The notes below the pieces were generated by a model. It made no database searches. It saw only the letters and a program-made list of their open reading frames with translations, and was not told where the DNA came from. A DNA stretch of 64,000 bases from Pseudomonas sp. FP2309 (GTDB taxonomy: Bacteria; Pseudomonadota; Gammaproteobacteria; Pseudomonadales; Pseudomonadaceae), in the NCBI RefSeq assembly GCF_030687575.1, contig NZ_CP117439.1, forward strand, positions 3,835,501 through 3,899,500. Direction: 5' to 3'. The translations under genes were made by a program, and so were the position numbers. Position 1 is the first letter of the stretch. The number at the start of each line of letters is the position of its first letter. This document shows, piece by piece, positions 9,260 to 17,611 of the stretch.

Positions 9260-9457
9260 CTAGGGGTTACTTTCCGGTTGCGTTGACGTGAGCGAGCGCT
9301 TGAGAAGCGTGCGGTGCGCCTCGTCGCGGCGCACGTGCCCTCCGGCAGGCGCCTGAACGCCGACCTTCACGTGATGACCGTTCACTTCGAGGATGTGCAC
9401 GGCAATGTCATCGCCGATGCAGATGACTTCGCCTACGGCGCGGCTTAAAACCAACAT
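9260..9457 (-). CDS. rsmI: CsrA/RsmA-family RNA-binding regulator, probably RsmI
   Basis: A 65-residue CsrA-family translational regulator. MLVLSRAVGEVICIGDDI matches the family start, and key RNA-contact residues Leu4 and Arg44 are present. It differs from RsmA/RsmE in the 38-48 loop (AGGHVRRDEAH rather than EVAVHREEIY), and its C-terminal tail is Ser/Thr/Pro rich. I start at ATG 9457; a longer frame upstream lacks family similarity. From memory the P. putida RsmI gene lies beside the same yheU/NAGGN cluster, which is why I suggest RsmI. It probably binds GGA motifs in mRNA leaders. Confidence 0.82.
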   Translation of the reverse strand: MLVLSRAVGEVICIGDDIAVHILEVNGHHVKVGVQAPAGGHVRRDEAHRTLLKRSLTSTQPESNP

Positions 9458-9584
9458 GGCGTGTGTCCTTTTGCAGTAACAGGACCTCGACCATGCGCGC
9501 TCAGCAGATTTGCAGCAATGGCTTGCGGTCAAATCAGGCGCGACCTACATAACAAGGTAATTTGCCTGACAGACCGCGCCTTAT

Positions 9585-10400
9585 TCAGCCTTTAACAGCC
9601 TGCGCCTTGGCGCGCATTTTGTCGGCCATGGTGGTCATTTCGTTGTAGAGCAACTGCGGGTTCTTCTGTTTCAAGGCCCACGCCATCCGCCCCTGCTCGT
9701 GGGGCAGAATCATGAACTCCCCCTCCGCCACACGCTGATAGATGTAATCGGCAATGTCCGCCGCCGAGATCGGCGAGCTTTCAAGCAACTTGCCCACCTG
9801 CGCCTTCATGGCCGGCGTTGGCCCACGGAACGAGTCCAACAGGTTGGTCTGGAAGAACGACGGGCACACCACGTGCACGCCCACCTCCTGTTGCTTGAGT
9901 TCCACCAGCAGGCTCTCCGACAGCGCCACCACACCGGCCTTGGCCACGTTGTAGTTGCTCATGGCCGGCCCCTGCATCAACGCGGCCATGGACGCGATGT
10001 TGATGATGCGGCCCTTGCTCTTTTCAAGCAGGGGCAGGAAGGCTTTGCAGCCCTTGACCACGCCCATCAGGTTGATTGCGATCTGCCAGTCCCAATCCTC
10101 GAGGGACAGCTCGGCGAAAAAGCCACCGGACGCCACCCCCGCGTTATTGACGATCACGTCGATGCCGCCCAACTTGACCTCGCAGGCCTGGGCAAACGCG
10201 GTGAGCTGGCTGTAGTCACGCACATCGCAGCGCTGGATAAAACCATCGCCACCGGCCTCGCGCACCTGCTTGAGGGTTTCCTGCAGGCCCGGCTCGCTGA
10301 CATCCGACAAGGCCAACTGCCAGCCCTCACGGGCCCAGCGCAGAGCGATTTCACGACCCAGGCCGGACCCGGCGCCAGTGATCATCATGCGATTTTGCAT
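9585..10400 (-). CDS. SDR family NAD(P)-dependent oxidoreductase
   Basis: A 271-residue short-chain dehydrogenase/reductase. The cofactor loop TGAGSGLG is at residues 8-15, NNAG near 87, and the catalytic Ser-Tyr-Lys as NIASMAALMQGPAMSNYNVAKAG (Tyr near 154, Lys near 158). The C-terminal ~60 residues (Gln- and Lys-rich) are longer than in minimal SDRs. Substrate is unknown. It is transcribed alone, away from the DUF3309 gene. Confidence 0.85.
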   Translation of the reverse strand: MQNRMMITGAGSGLGREIALRWAREGWQLALSDVSEPGLQETLKQVREAGGDGFIQRCDVRDYSQLTAFAQACEVKLGGIDVIVNNAGVASGGFFAELSLEDWDWQIAINLMGVVKGCKAFLPLLEKSKGRIINIASMAALMQGPAMSNYNVAKAGVVALSESLLVELKQQEVGVHVVCPSFFQTNLLDSFRGPTPAMKAQVGKLLESSPISAADIADYIYQRVAEGEFMILPHEQGRMAWALKQKNPQLLYNEMTTMADKMRAKAQAVKG

Positions 10401-10729
10401 AGGAAGTAGCCTTGTGGTTCACAGAAGAAGTGATCGGCAGTGTAGCGAAGGTTTTTCCCGCACCCACGCACCATCAGGCTGATGAATGCCCCAGGCAAAC
10501 CGCGGGCCCGGTCGGATTTCGGCGGCGTGGCTAAGTTCAATGTTTTTCAACTAAGCGATGCTTTTAGTGCACGCGTTAAAAGAAATAACCCACGCAGCGA
10601 AATGCTTTAAAAAAAACTTGGAATTTTCTGTGAAGCGCACGAGTCGGAGTTGTTAAGGCGTTCGTAACAAGATGTGCGAGCGTGTCGTTAATGACCGGTC
10701 TTTATAGAAGGCCAATAAGGAAAAAAACC
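10401..10729. other. 329-bp divergent intergenic region (SDR gene / DUF3309 gene)
   Basis: I see no gene here. It is clearly more AT-rich than the flanking coding DNA from about 10530 on and holds the promoters of both neighbours, including the AlgU-like candidate at 10621-10648. Confidence 0.6.
10621..10648 (+). promoter_or_regulatory. Candidate AlgU/RpoE-type promoter for the DUF3309 gene
   Basis: GAATTT, 17 bases, then TCGGA: one mismatch in each half against GAACTT-N16/17-TCTGA. It is 82 bp before the DUF3309 start, a normal leader length. Envelope-stress control would suit a tiny membrane protein. Confidence 0.4.
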
Positions 10730-10882
10730 ATGAGCCTCATTCTGATCATTATCCTGATCCTCCTGCTGGTCGGTGGTCTGCCAGTGTTCCCTCACTCCCG
10801 CAGCTGGGGTTATGGCCCGTCGGGTATCCTGGGTGTTGTGCTGGTGGTGCTGCTGGTGCTGTTGCTGCTCGGCAAGATATAA
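10730..10882 (+). CDS. DUF3309 family small membrane protein
   Basis: A 50-residue protein: a hydrophobic helix at residues 2-16 (LILIIILILLLVGGLP), a short loop HSRSWGYGPSG, and a second helix to the end. This two-helix pattern with the central YGPSG is the DUF3309 family, of unknown function. I start at ATG 10730, preceded by AAGG; an upstream GTG would add an unlikely charged leader. It is followed at once by a strong terminator. Confidence 0.85.
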   Translation: MSLILIIILILLLVGGLPVFPHSRSWGYGPSGILGVVLVVLLVLLLLGKI

Positions 10883-10898
10883 AACGCAGACAAAAAAA

Positions 10899-10926
10899 AG
10901 AGGCCTTTTCGAAGGCCTCTTTTTTA
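10899..10926 (+). terminator. Bidirectional rho-independent terminator
   Basis: AGAGGCCTT, loop TTCG, AAGGCCTCT, then T6, preceded by a run of A. The 9-bp stem has T-tracts on both strands, so it can end the DUF3309 transcript (+) and the LTA-synthase-like transcript (-). Confidence 0.9.
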
Positions 10927-10937
10927 TTGCGCGTCAG

Positions 10938-13025
10938 TTAGTCCGGCTTACCGTCCACTACACCGGCGGTGTTGTCCAGCAAGCTTTTGGTGGCGGTCTG
11001 CAAGAACGACTCAAGCTTTTGCTTGAGGGCCGCCTCGTCCGGCGACTCAGGAATGACTTTACCGCTCGGCTCCGCGCCCAGTTGGTATGCCCACAACTTC
11101 GGCGGCATCTCCTTGGGCAGTACCAGAATACGGTCGCCCGTGACCAGAGCCACGGTCTGATCGCTGCCCGATGGTTTGATCACGCCGAAGCCTTTGTCGC
11201 CTTCCGGCAGGTTAAGCAAGTCACGTCCCCAGCACTGGTGCAGGGTGTCGCCACCCAGGCGGCCCATGATGGTCGGCACGATGTCGATCTGCGTGCCCAC
11301 GGTATGGTCACGCTCGCCGAACTTCTCCTGCATGCCCGGTGCGATCATCAGCATCGGCACGTTGAAGCGGCCCAGGTCCATTTCGGTGATCTGCTGTTCG
11401 TTGCCGAAACCGTGGTCGCCCACAATCACAAACAGGGTCTCCTTGAAGTACGGCTCCTTGCGGGCCTTTTCAAAGAACTGGCCCAGGGCCCAGTCGGAGT
11501 AGCGCATGGCCGTCAAATGCTCGTTGAGGCTGCCACGGTCGGTGACTTTCTCGACCGGCAACGGGGTCGGCAATGCATACGGCGTGTGGTTGGACAGGGT
11601 TTGCAGCAGCGCATAGAACGGCTTGCCGCCTTCGCGCGCCTTGAGCTCTTCCAGGCCACGGTTGAACATGTCCTGGTCGGACACGCCCCACGTCGGGTCG
11701 GAGAACACCGGGTTGACGAAGTCGTTGCGGCCGATGAAGTCGGTCATGCCCTGGTTGCTGAAGAAGCCCGACTGGTTGTCCCAGGCAAAGTCGCCGTTAT
11801 AGACATACACGTCGTTGAAATCACGGGCGCTGAGCAGTTGCGGCAGGCCTGACAGCTTGTGGCTGCCTTCCGGGGTCTGCATCAGGTATTCGAAGCCTGG
11901 CAGGTTCGGGAAGCACGCCATGGTGGCGAACATGCCCTGGTGGGTGTGGGTGCCGTTGGAGAAGAAGCGGTCGAACAACAGGCCTTCCTTGGACAATTTG
12001 TCGAAGTACGGCGTGATGTTACCCGGACGGCCCAATGCGCCCACCGAGTGACCAGCGAAACTTTCCATCAGGATGACCACCACGTTCTTGATCGGCAGGG
12101 TCTTCTCGGCCGGTGGCATGTAGTCACGGCGTACGGCCGCGCTGTCGGTGTCGACCAGTTTCTCTTGCGGCAGCACCAGCATGTCGCGCACGGTCTGAGT
12201 CGCCAGCGGCTGGTCCAGGGTGGCCTTCCACACGTTGGAACGGTCTTCACCGAAGCGCGCCTTGGCCGCGGCGATCAACGACAACGTGCCATTGAGGCCC
12301 AGTTGGTTGGCGAAGTTGGAATCGGTGGTATACACGTCACCCCAGCGCAGCGGCGGACCCTGGCGCAGGGTGCCGCGCGCGGCGACCACAGCGATCAACA
12401 GGCAGACCACGAACACCGCAATGCGTGAATACCATGGCGCCACCTGACGGGTGCCGATGCTGCCGCCGCTGAACGGCCCTCGTGGACGGGTGGCGCGGTC
12501 GGCGCCTTTGAACGCCATACTCAGGATCAGCGTACCCACGGCCCAGGCCAACAGGTAGCGCACCACCGGAAAACCGTACCAGAGCATGCTCATCACGGTT
12601 TTCGGGTCTTCCTTGACGTACTGGAAGACCAGGCCGTTGAGGCGCTGGTGGAACTCGCGGTAGAAGTCCATCTCCATCAAGCCCAGGAACAAGGCGATGC
12701 TGGAGGCGAGCGTCAGCCAGAAACGGAATAAGCCTCGCGCGGCCATGGCGCGCACGCTGAACAGTGCCAGCAGCAACGGAATGAGCAGGTACACCACCAG
12801 ACGAATATCCAGGCGCAGGCCGTTGGCGAACGCTTCAAGGAAGGTCGAGGCCGGCGTGTCGAGGATCATTTCGCGGTTATAGACCAGCAGCGCCAGGCGC
12901 AGCAGGGAGAGCATCACCATCATGACCAGTGCGCAGAGCAGCGTGTACGCCAGATGGGATTTGACGGTCGGTTGCAGCAGGCGATTTGAAGCTCGCTGCT
13001 GACTCAGGGCGTCCGGGTTAGCCAT
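10938..13025 (-). CDS. LTA synthase family protein (alkaline-phosphatase-fold sulfatase domain)
   Basis: A 695-residue inner-membrane protein with about five N-terminal transmembrane helices (residues ~25-215) and a large periplasmic sulfatase-like domain. Motifs visible are VVVILMESFAGHS near residue 315 (the Thr/Ser nucleophile region), SNGTHTHQGMFA near 358 and IVGDHGFGN near 540, which carries metal ligands. Relatives include LtaS and OpgB-type phosphoglycerol transferases. In a Gram-negative it probably modifies periplasmic glucans or lipids with phosphoglycerol; the substrate is inferred only. It stands alone between two terminators. Confidence 0.82.
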   Translation of the reverse strand: MANPDALSQQRASNRLLQPTVKSHLAYTLLCALVMMVMLSLLRLALLVYNREMILDTPASTFLEAFANGLRLDIRLVVYLLIPLLLALFSVRAMAARGLFRFWLTLASSIALFLGLMEMDFYREFHQRLNGLVFQYVKEDPKTVMSMLWYGFPVVRYLLAWAVGTLILSMAFKGADRATRPRGPFSGGSIGTRQVAPWYSRIAVFVVCLLIAVVAARGTLRQGPPLRWGDVYTTDSNFANQLGLNGTLSLIAAAKARFGEDRSNVWKATLDQPLATQTVRDMLVLPQEKLVDTDSAAVRRDYMPPAEKTLPIKNVVVILMESFAGHSVGALGRPGNITPYFDKLSKEGLLFDRFFSNGTHTHQGMFATMACFPNLPGFEYLMQTPEGSHKLSGLPQLLSARDFNDVYVYNGDFAWDNQSGFFSNQGMTDFIGRNDFVNPVFSDPTWGVSDQDMFNRGLEELKAREGGKPFYALLQTLSNHTPYALPTPLPVEKVTDRGSLNEHLTAMRYSDWALGQFFEKARKEPYFKETLFVIVGDHGFGNEQQITEMDLGRFNVPMLMIAPGMQEKFGERDHTVGTQIDIVPTIMGRLGGDTLHQCWGRDLLNLPEGDKGFGVIKPSGSDQTVALVTGDRILVLPKEMPPKLWAYQLGAEPSGKVIPESPDEAALKQKLESFLQTATKSLLDNTAGVVDGKPD

Positions 13026-13343
13026 GTCGTTTCAGGACCCAATGGAAGTTTAAGTTGCGAAATAATGCAGGGGCGTCCGTCCCTCGCCCAGGCTGGCTGG
13101 GGTAGGCGGTTAACGCGGTGGCGCAAATGGTGCCCGATCAAGACCGGCAAGGCTATTAATTACTGAACGTACACCCCTGCCCCGCCTTTAATGGCCTTTG
13201 AGATAGAGCCTTGGCAGGCAGATAAAGCCGGCGAATTGTCTTGGATCAGATGTGAAAATTCTGTGCAGCGAATATTTCGACACACAAAATTAAACGGAGG
13301 AATGTGCAGGAAGCCCCCGGCCGCGGTGACCGGGGGCGGGCGA
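13026..13343. other. 318-bp intergenic region upstream of the LTA-synthase-like gene
   Basis: I see no credible gene. It contains an AT-rich stretch around 13235-13300, suitable for a minus-strand promoter, and at 13313-13337 the hairpin that ends the next gene. Confidence 0.6.
13313..13337 (-). terminator. GC-rich hairpin after the PLDc_N gene
   Basis: On the minus strand GCCCCCGG, a 9-base loop, CCGGGGGC, followed by TTCC. The stem is strong but the U-run is short. It lies directly after the small membrane-protein gene. Confidence 0.55.
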
Positions 13344-13535
13344 TCAGATGCGCACGTTACCGCGCGGCCCGGCAATCGCCCAGATGATCAGGCCCAGTAC
13401 CGGCAGCAGCAGGATCAACAGGATCCACAAGACTTTGGCGCCTGTGCTCGCGCCGCTTTTGAACACGTTGATGATCGCCCAGATATCCAGCGCGAGGATG
13501 ATCAGGCCGATCAAGCCGTTAAAAGTGGAACCCAT
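13344..13535 (-). CDS. PLDc N-terminal domain small membrane protein
   Basis: A 63-residue protein with two hydrophobic helices and the central segment NVFKSGASTGAKVLWILLILLLPVLG, the signature of the PLDc_N (phospholipase D nuclease N-terminal) family of small membrane proteins. No catalytic HKD motif is present, so it is not an enzyme. I start at ATG 13535, preceded by GGAG with good spacing, rather than at a start further upstream. Function unknown. Confidence 0.85.
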   Translation of the reverse strand: MGSTFNGLIGLIILALDIWAIINVFKSGASTGAKVLWILLILLLPVLGLIIWAIAGPRGNVRI

Positions 13536-13602
13536 GGTGTCGCTCCTAAGTGAGGGCATGCCCTTCTAGGATAGTCAGCGCAGCCAGGGGTTCCGTTTTA
13601 TT

Positions 13603-14133
13603 TCAGACGTGCACGGCGATCTTCAGCGCTTCCAGCGACGGCTCGGCCTTGATGCCCACCTCGGCGCACAATTGCAACACGCGCGGCAGGTCGTTGCCGA
13701 ACACCAGTACGGCCTGGATCTCGTCATCCAACAGCTGGCTGAAGTTGAGCAGCACATAGCCGCCGTCTTCCGGGCTGAGAGCGCTCATCTGGATCTGGAT
13801 GCGGTTCAACGCCGTGAGGTCTTCGGTCTTGGCCAGTTGCTTGGGCTTGAGGTTGAACGCCACGCCTGGACCAAACGAGGCGACGATCTGCGCAAACAAG
13901 TCGCCATAGGTGTCCGCCTGAAACAGCACGGTGTCCGGCAAGCTGCCCACCACCACCCATTCACCCAGCGGGATCGGGAAGCTGTCGTCGTAGTTGATGT
14001 CCGGGTTGGCCGCCAGGAATTCCACAGGATCGGCGTAGGCCTGGGCGGCCTCATCGGCGATGCGCGCCACCTCATCCTCGCCCATGACCCCGGCGCTGAT
14101 TTTGCTGATAAGTTCGACGAGGGCGGTTTTCAT
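13603..14133 (-). CDS. Conserved hypothetical protein of the ankyrin gene pair
   Basis: A 176-residue acidic protein with no signal peptide or membrane helix that I recognise. Segments such as FPIPLGEWVVVGSLPDTVLFQADTYGDL suggest a mixed alpha/beta fold. It lies 41 bp downstream of the ankyrin-repeat gene on the same strand and is probably co-transcribed with it. I do not recognise the family and assign no function. Confidence 0.6.
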   Translation of the reverse strand: MKTALVELISKISAGVMGEDEVARIADEAAQAYADPVEFLAANPDINYDDSFPIPLGEWVVVGSLPDTVLFQADTYGDLFAQIVASFGPGVAFNLKPKQLAKTEDLTALNRIQIQMSALSPEDGGYVLLNFSQLLDDEIQAVLVFGNDLPRVLQLCAEVGIKAEPSLEALKIAVHV

Positions 14134-14174
14134 GGGGCGATCCTGTGACGGGCGGGTTTTCGAGGGCGCGTAGC

Positions 14175-14690
14175 CTACACCAGTTTCTGCAACCGCGCCG
14201 CCGTATCCGCCGCGCCCATGGTCAGCGCCGCCGCCAGCGCCGTGGCACCCTGGGCGTCAGTGGCCTTGGGGTTTGCGCCCTGGCCGAGCAGGTAGTCGAG
14301 CATCTCGACACGGTTGAACATCGCCGCCATCATCAAGGCCGTGCGGCCATCAGACGATGCCGCCTCCACCGGCGTGCCCCCGTCAATCAGCGCCTTGACC
14401 ACCTCCAGGTTGCCCTTGAACGCCGCGCCGGCAATCGGCAACTGGTTCTTGTCATTGGCGATGAGTGGGTCCGCCTTGAACTCCAGCAGCACTTTGACCG
14501 CCTCGGCGTGACCATGGTAGGCCGCAAGCATCAGCAGAGTGTCGCCATTGTGATTGCGAAAATTGGCCGGCAAGCCTTTGGCCAACAGTGCAGCGAGCAT
14601 CGCAGCATCACCACGGCGGGCCACATCGAAGACTTGCTCGGCAAATTCGGCGGCTTCGTCTTCGGTCATTTGTTTAGGCTGGTCGGACAT
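14175..14690 (-). CDS. Ankyrin repeat domain-containing protein (AnkB-like)
   Basis: A 171-residue protein with about four ankyrin repeats from residue ~30 on; clear repeat cores are NGDTLLMLAAYHGHAEAVKVLLE and DGRTALMMAAMFNRVEMLDYLL. The acidic N-terminus (MTEDEAAEFAEQVF) has no export signal. In pseudomonads similar genes often follow catalase genes (ankB) and help oxidative-stress resistance; no catalase is present here. It probably acts as a protein-protein adaptor. Confidence 0.82.
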   Translation of the reverse strand: MSDQPKQMTEDEAAEFAEQVFDVARRGDAAMLAALLAKGLPANFRNHNGDTLLMLAAYHGHAEAVKVLLEFKADPLIANDKNQLPIAGAAFKGNLEVVKALIDGGTPVEAASSDGRTALMMAAMFNRVEMLDYLLGQGANPKATDAQGATALAAALTMGAADTAARLQKLV

Positions 14691-14784
14691 GTGGGGCTCC
14701 TTTTCGAATACTGAATAGGCGTCAGTGTCGCGACGGAGTTCCCACCTGTCATGGCTTTTTTGTCAAAAGCGCCCATAGGCATAA

Positions 14785-16611
14785 TCAATAACGGAACTGA
14801 CCCCCCTGGATCTGCGCAAGCAATTGCACGGTTACCGGCACGTAGCTGTCCGAGCCCGGCAGCCAGGCATACACCGGGTCATTGCCCGCCCTGGCCGGGT
14901 CAAACGCTTCCTCCTTGAGCTTGACCTTCTGGTACTTGAAGGTGCCAGTCGTCTCCATCTTGACCTTGATTCTCAAAAACAATGGCACCGCATACGCCGG
15001 CAACTGGCCGTGGGCAAACTGCAGCAGCTCGCGCATATCCAAGGCGGCCAGCGACTCGCTCGGCGTGATGGCGACCATGCCCGCGCGTCCGTTAGTGTTT
15101 TCGATCTCCACACCATAGGCCACCACTTCAGCGATCTGAGGGTGTTGCAGCAGCACGTTCTCGACTTCGGTGGTGGACACGTTTTCGCCCTTCCAGCGAT
15201 AGGTATCCCCCAGACGGTCGACGAATTGCGCATGACCGAAGCCAATGCTGCGCAACAAGTCGCCGGTGTTGAAGTAGCGGTCGCCTTTTTCGAAGACGTC
15301 CGTGAGCACCACGTTGCGGTTCTTTTCCGGGTCGGTGTAGCCGTCGAACGGTGACTTATCGTCGATGCGCGCCAGCAACAGCCCCTGCCCGCCCGTGGGC
15401 ACTTTGCGCATAAAGCCATCGCCGCCCCGCAGCGGTTCACCGCTGTCATGGGCGTAGTCCACCAGCGCCCACTGTTGCAGGCAAAAGCCGATGGTGTTGT
15501 CGAAATTCAATACATTGGTAAAGCCGATATTGCCGTCGCTGGCCGCGTACAACTCGCAAATATGCTCGACGCCATACCGCGCCTTGAACTGTGCCCACAC
15601 GCCTGGACGCAAGCCATTGCCAACCATCTTGGTCACGCGGTTGTCGCGGTCGTTTTCGCTGAGCGGCTGGTCCAGCAGGTAACGGCACAGCTCGCCGACA
15701 TAACCGAGGGTGGTCGCGTTGAATTTACGCGCATCCTCCCAGAACTGACTGGCGCTGAACTTGCGGCGGATGGCGAAGCCTGACGCGCCGACAATCGCCG
15801 AGCCCCAGCACACGCAGAGCCCGGTGGCGTGGTAGAGCGGCAACGTGCAATACATGACGTCGTCCGGGCCCATGTCCAGGGCAATGCTGCCGAAGCTGAC
15901 GGCGGTTTTGGTCCAGCGCCCATGTTTCATGATGCCGGCCTTGGGCAGGCCAGTGGTGCCAGAGGTGTAGATATAGAAGCAGGGGTCGTTGGAGAACACC
16001 TGCGCAGTGCTGGCCGGGTTGTCCGCGGGGCACTCGGCGCTGGTCGCCAGCAGGTCGATGTAGCGCTCCGGCACCGTGCCCGATGCTTGGTCAGCAACGA
16101 ACCAGGTCCTTTGCCGAGGAATCTGAACCTGATCACGCACCGCGTCAAAGGCCGTCACCAGCTCTGCCCCCACCACAATCGCCACCGGGCTTACCAGGTT
16201 CAGGCTGTGCACCAGCGCCGCCTGGGTTTGCGCGGTGTTGAGCATGGCGCAGATGCCACCCAGCTTGGCCACGGCCAATACGGTCAAGAGCAATTCGGGG
16301 CGGTTTTCGATAAACAGTGCCACCACATCCGCCTTGCCGATGCCCTGAGCGTGCAGGTGATGGGCAATACGGTTGGCGCGCGCGTTGGCTTCGCGGTAGC
16401 TGAGCACGCTGTCGCCGTACAGCAGGGCATCGCCTTCAGGGTTGCGCTGGGCTGCTTGCTCAAAGTGCCAGCCCAACCCGCAGGGCTGCGCAGGGTCGGT
16501 GACGTTGGCGGCACGCATGCCGCGTACCACCCGAGGCAAGGCGCGCACGATGGCGGGCACCTTACGCAGCAGCTTGCTCCAGGTGATCATGTCGTTCTGC
16601 GGATGGCTCAT
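14785..16611 (-). CDS. Long-chain acyl-CoA synthetase, FadD6/VLCS type
   Basis: A 608-residue ANL-superfamily enzyme. The AMP-binding P-loop is YIYTSGTTGLPKAG near residue 195, and later motifs include YFNTGDL and YRWKGENVSTTEVEN, as in FadD6/FATP-type synthetases. It activates long- or very-long-chain fatty acids with ATP and CoA. I start at ATG 16611, preceded by AAGGACG; the open frame extends about 330 bases further upstream, but that part has no family similarity and atypical composition. It is transcribed alone. Confidence 0.88.
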   Translation of the reverse strand: MSHPQNDMITWSKLLRKVPAIVRALPRVVRGMRAANVTDPAQPCGLGWHFEQAAQRNPEGDALLYGDSVLSYREANARANRIAHHLHAQGIGKADVVALFIENRPELLLTVLAVAKLGGICAMLNTAQTQAALVHSLNLVSPVAIVVGAELVTAFDAVRDQVQIPRQRTWFVADQASGTVPERYIDLLATSAECPADNPASTAQVFSNDPCFYIYTSGTTGLPKAGIMKHGRWTKTAVSFGSIALDMGPDDVMYCTLPLYHATGLCVCWGSAIVGASGFAIRRKFSASQFWEDARKFNATTLGYVGELCRYLLDQPLSENDRDNRVTKMVGNGLRPGVWAQFKARYGVEHICELYAASDGNIGFTNVLNFDNTIGFCLQQWALVDYAHDSGEPLRGGDGFMRKVPTGGQGLLLARIDDKSPFDGYTDPEKNRNVVLTDVFEKGDRYFNTGDLLRSIGFGHAQFVDRLGDTYRWKGENVSTTEVENVLLQHPQIAEVVAYGVEIENTNGRAGMVAITPSESLAALDMRELLQFAHGQLPAYAVPLFLRIKVKMETTGTFKYQKVKLKEEAFDPARAGNDPVYAWLPGSDSYVPVTVQLLAQIQGGQFRY

Positions 16612-17001
16612 TGGAACGTCCTTTTTCTTATTCTTCGTATGATCCAGAAACGCCGGCATTCGTAGGCAGGAGGCCAAATGCCTTGCAGGAAAATACGTCA
16701 GCCGTTCTTCAGCTGTACACGCAGGATTTGAAATGTTTTGTATCCCGGCACGCCGGCGATCAAAAAAGGAATTTTGCCGCGTAATGGCAGTCTTTATGGA
16801 TAACGGTACCCTATGTGCACCGTCCGAGTAGCGCAAAATGCAGGATGCACGATGGCCATTCATGCAAATTGCACGAAATCGAAAATCCATGGAACTTGTA
16901 ATGTATTGATTTATAAGAACATTTTTATAATTCAATAGCTGGCACAATCACTGCACCTATCTCTCCATGCTTGCCCACTTGAGCCAATGGAGCTGATAGA
17001 C
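16612..17001. other. 390-bp AT-rich intergenic region
   Basis: No gene is supported. From about 16740 to 16970 the DNA is markedly AT-rich and carries the divergent promoters of the acyl-CoA synthetase gene and the DUF3509 gene, including the sigma-54-like site at 16940-16954. Confidence 0.6.
16940..16954 (+). promoter_or_regulatory. Candidate sigma-54 (-24/-12) promoter
   Basis: TGGCACAATCACTGC. The GG and GC doublets have the exact spacing of the RpoN consensus TGGCACG-N4-TTGC, with two mismatches outside the invariant bases. It is 48 bp before the DUF3509 start. No enhancer-binding protein gene is nearby. Confidence 0.5.
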
Positions 17002-17280
17002 ATGAGCCTGATCCAAGATAAATTCGCTTCAGTATTCTCCAACTATGACGTCACCACCCAGCCACGCCCTGACGGCGGTATCCTGTTGACCCTGCGCAAC
17101 AGTGAAGGCAAACAGGTCAAGCGCTCGATCTCTTACCAACAGTTGCACACCGCCGATCAACTGACCTGGGTCATCAGCGCCATTCGCCGTGACTTGGCCG
17201 AACAGGCCAGCGACCTGCCGCAGATTTCGATGTTGCAAAGCCAGAACCGCTTTGCCTTGCCGACCTACCACTCGGCTTAA
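17002..17280 (+). CDS. DUF3509 domain-containing protein
   Basis: A 92-residue soluble protein. The pattern FASVFSNYDVTTQPRPDGGILLTL followed by SYQQLHTADQLTWVISAIRRDLAEQ is the DUF3509 family, found mainly in Pseudomonas and of unknown function. I start at ATG 17002 with GGAG about 9 bases before it; the in-frame ATG at 16987 overlaps that ribosome site. A strong terminator follows. Confidence 0.85.
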   Translation: MSLIQDKFASVFSNYDVTTQPRPDGGILLTLRNSEGKQVKRSISYQQLHTADQLTWVISAIRRDLAEQASDLPQISMLQSQNRFALPTYHSA

Positions 17281-17296
17281 ACCACGTACTACAAAG

Positions 17297-17334
17297 AAGG
17301 GCCGCGACGCCGTTGAGCGTCGCGGCCCTTTTTC
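17297..17334 (+). terminator. Strong rho-independent terminator
   Basis: AAGGGCCGCGACGC, loop CGTTGA, GCGTCGCGGCCCTT, then TTTC: a perfect 14-bp stem. It ends the DUF3509 transcript and, with the A-rich 5' side, could also act on the convergent LuxR-type gene whose stop codon touches it. Confidence 0.92.
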
Positions 17335-17611
17335 ATGGGCTCGCCACAAGGCCCTGGCGCGTCGCCTCATTCATGGCCTGCACGCGGTTGGTCACTTCCA
17401 ATTTGCCGTAGATATTGCGCAAGTGGAACTTGACCGTGGCCTCGGACGTGGCACGGATCTGGCTGATCTCCCACACGGTCTTGCCTTCCGAGGCCCAGCG
17501 CAGGATCTCCAGCTCCGCCGGAGTCAGGGGCTTGCCGGATAAATTCAGGCGCCGTCTCACGGCGTTGGGCACACGATAAAGCGGCGGGCTCGGTTCCTCT
17601 GGGCCATTCAT
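17333..17611 (-). CDS. Stand-alone LuxR-type helix-turn-helix regulator
   Basis: A 92-residue protein that is almost only a LuxR/GerE DNA-binding domain. LTPAELEILRWASEGKTVWEISQI and SEATVKFHLRNIYGKLEVTNRVQAM correspond closely to the C-terminal domain of quorum-sensing LuxR proteins (the EGKTxWEI and VTNRxQA elements). The ~160-residue autoinducer-binding domain is absent; about 28 Pro-rich residues replace it. No luxI-type gene is nearby. It may bind DNA constitutively or dimerise with other LuxR proteins; both are inference. Confidence 0.82.
   Translation of the reverse strand: MNGPEEPSPPLYRVPNAVRRRLNLSGKPLTPAELEILRWASEGKTVWEISQIRATSEATVKFHLRNIYGKLEVTNRVQAMNEATRQGLVASP

Noticed and set aside
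13191..13553. Plus-strand frame of 120 codons near a GGAGG sequence at 13296-13300
   Set aside because: The GGAGG looked like a ribosome site, but the frame is antisense to the PLDc_N gene and unlike any family.
16612..16947. N-terminal extension of the acyl-CoA synthetase frame
   Set aside because: The extension lies in AT-rich promoter-like DNA, and ATG 16611 has a good ribosome site and family-length protein.
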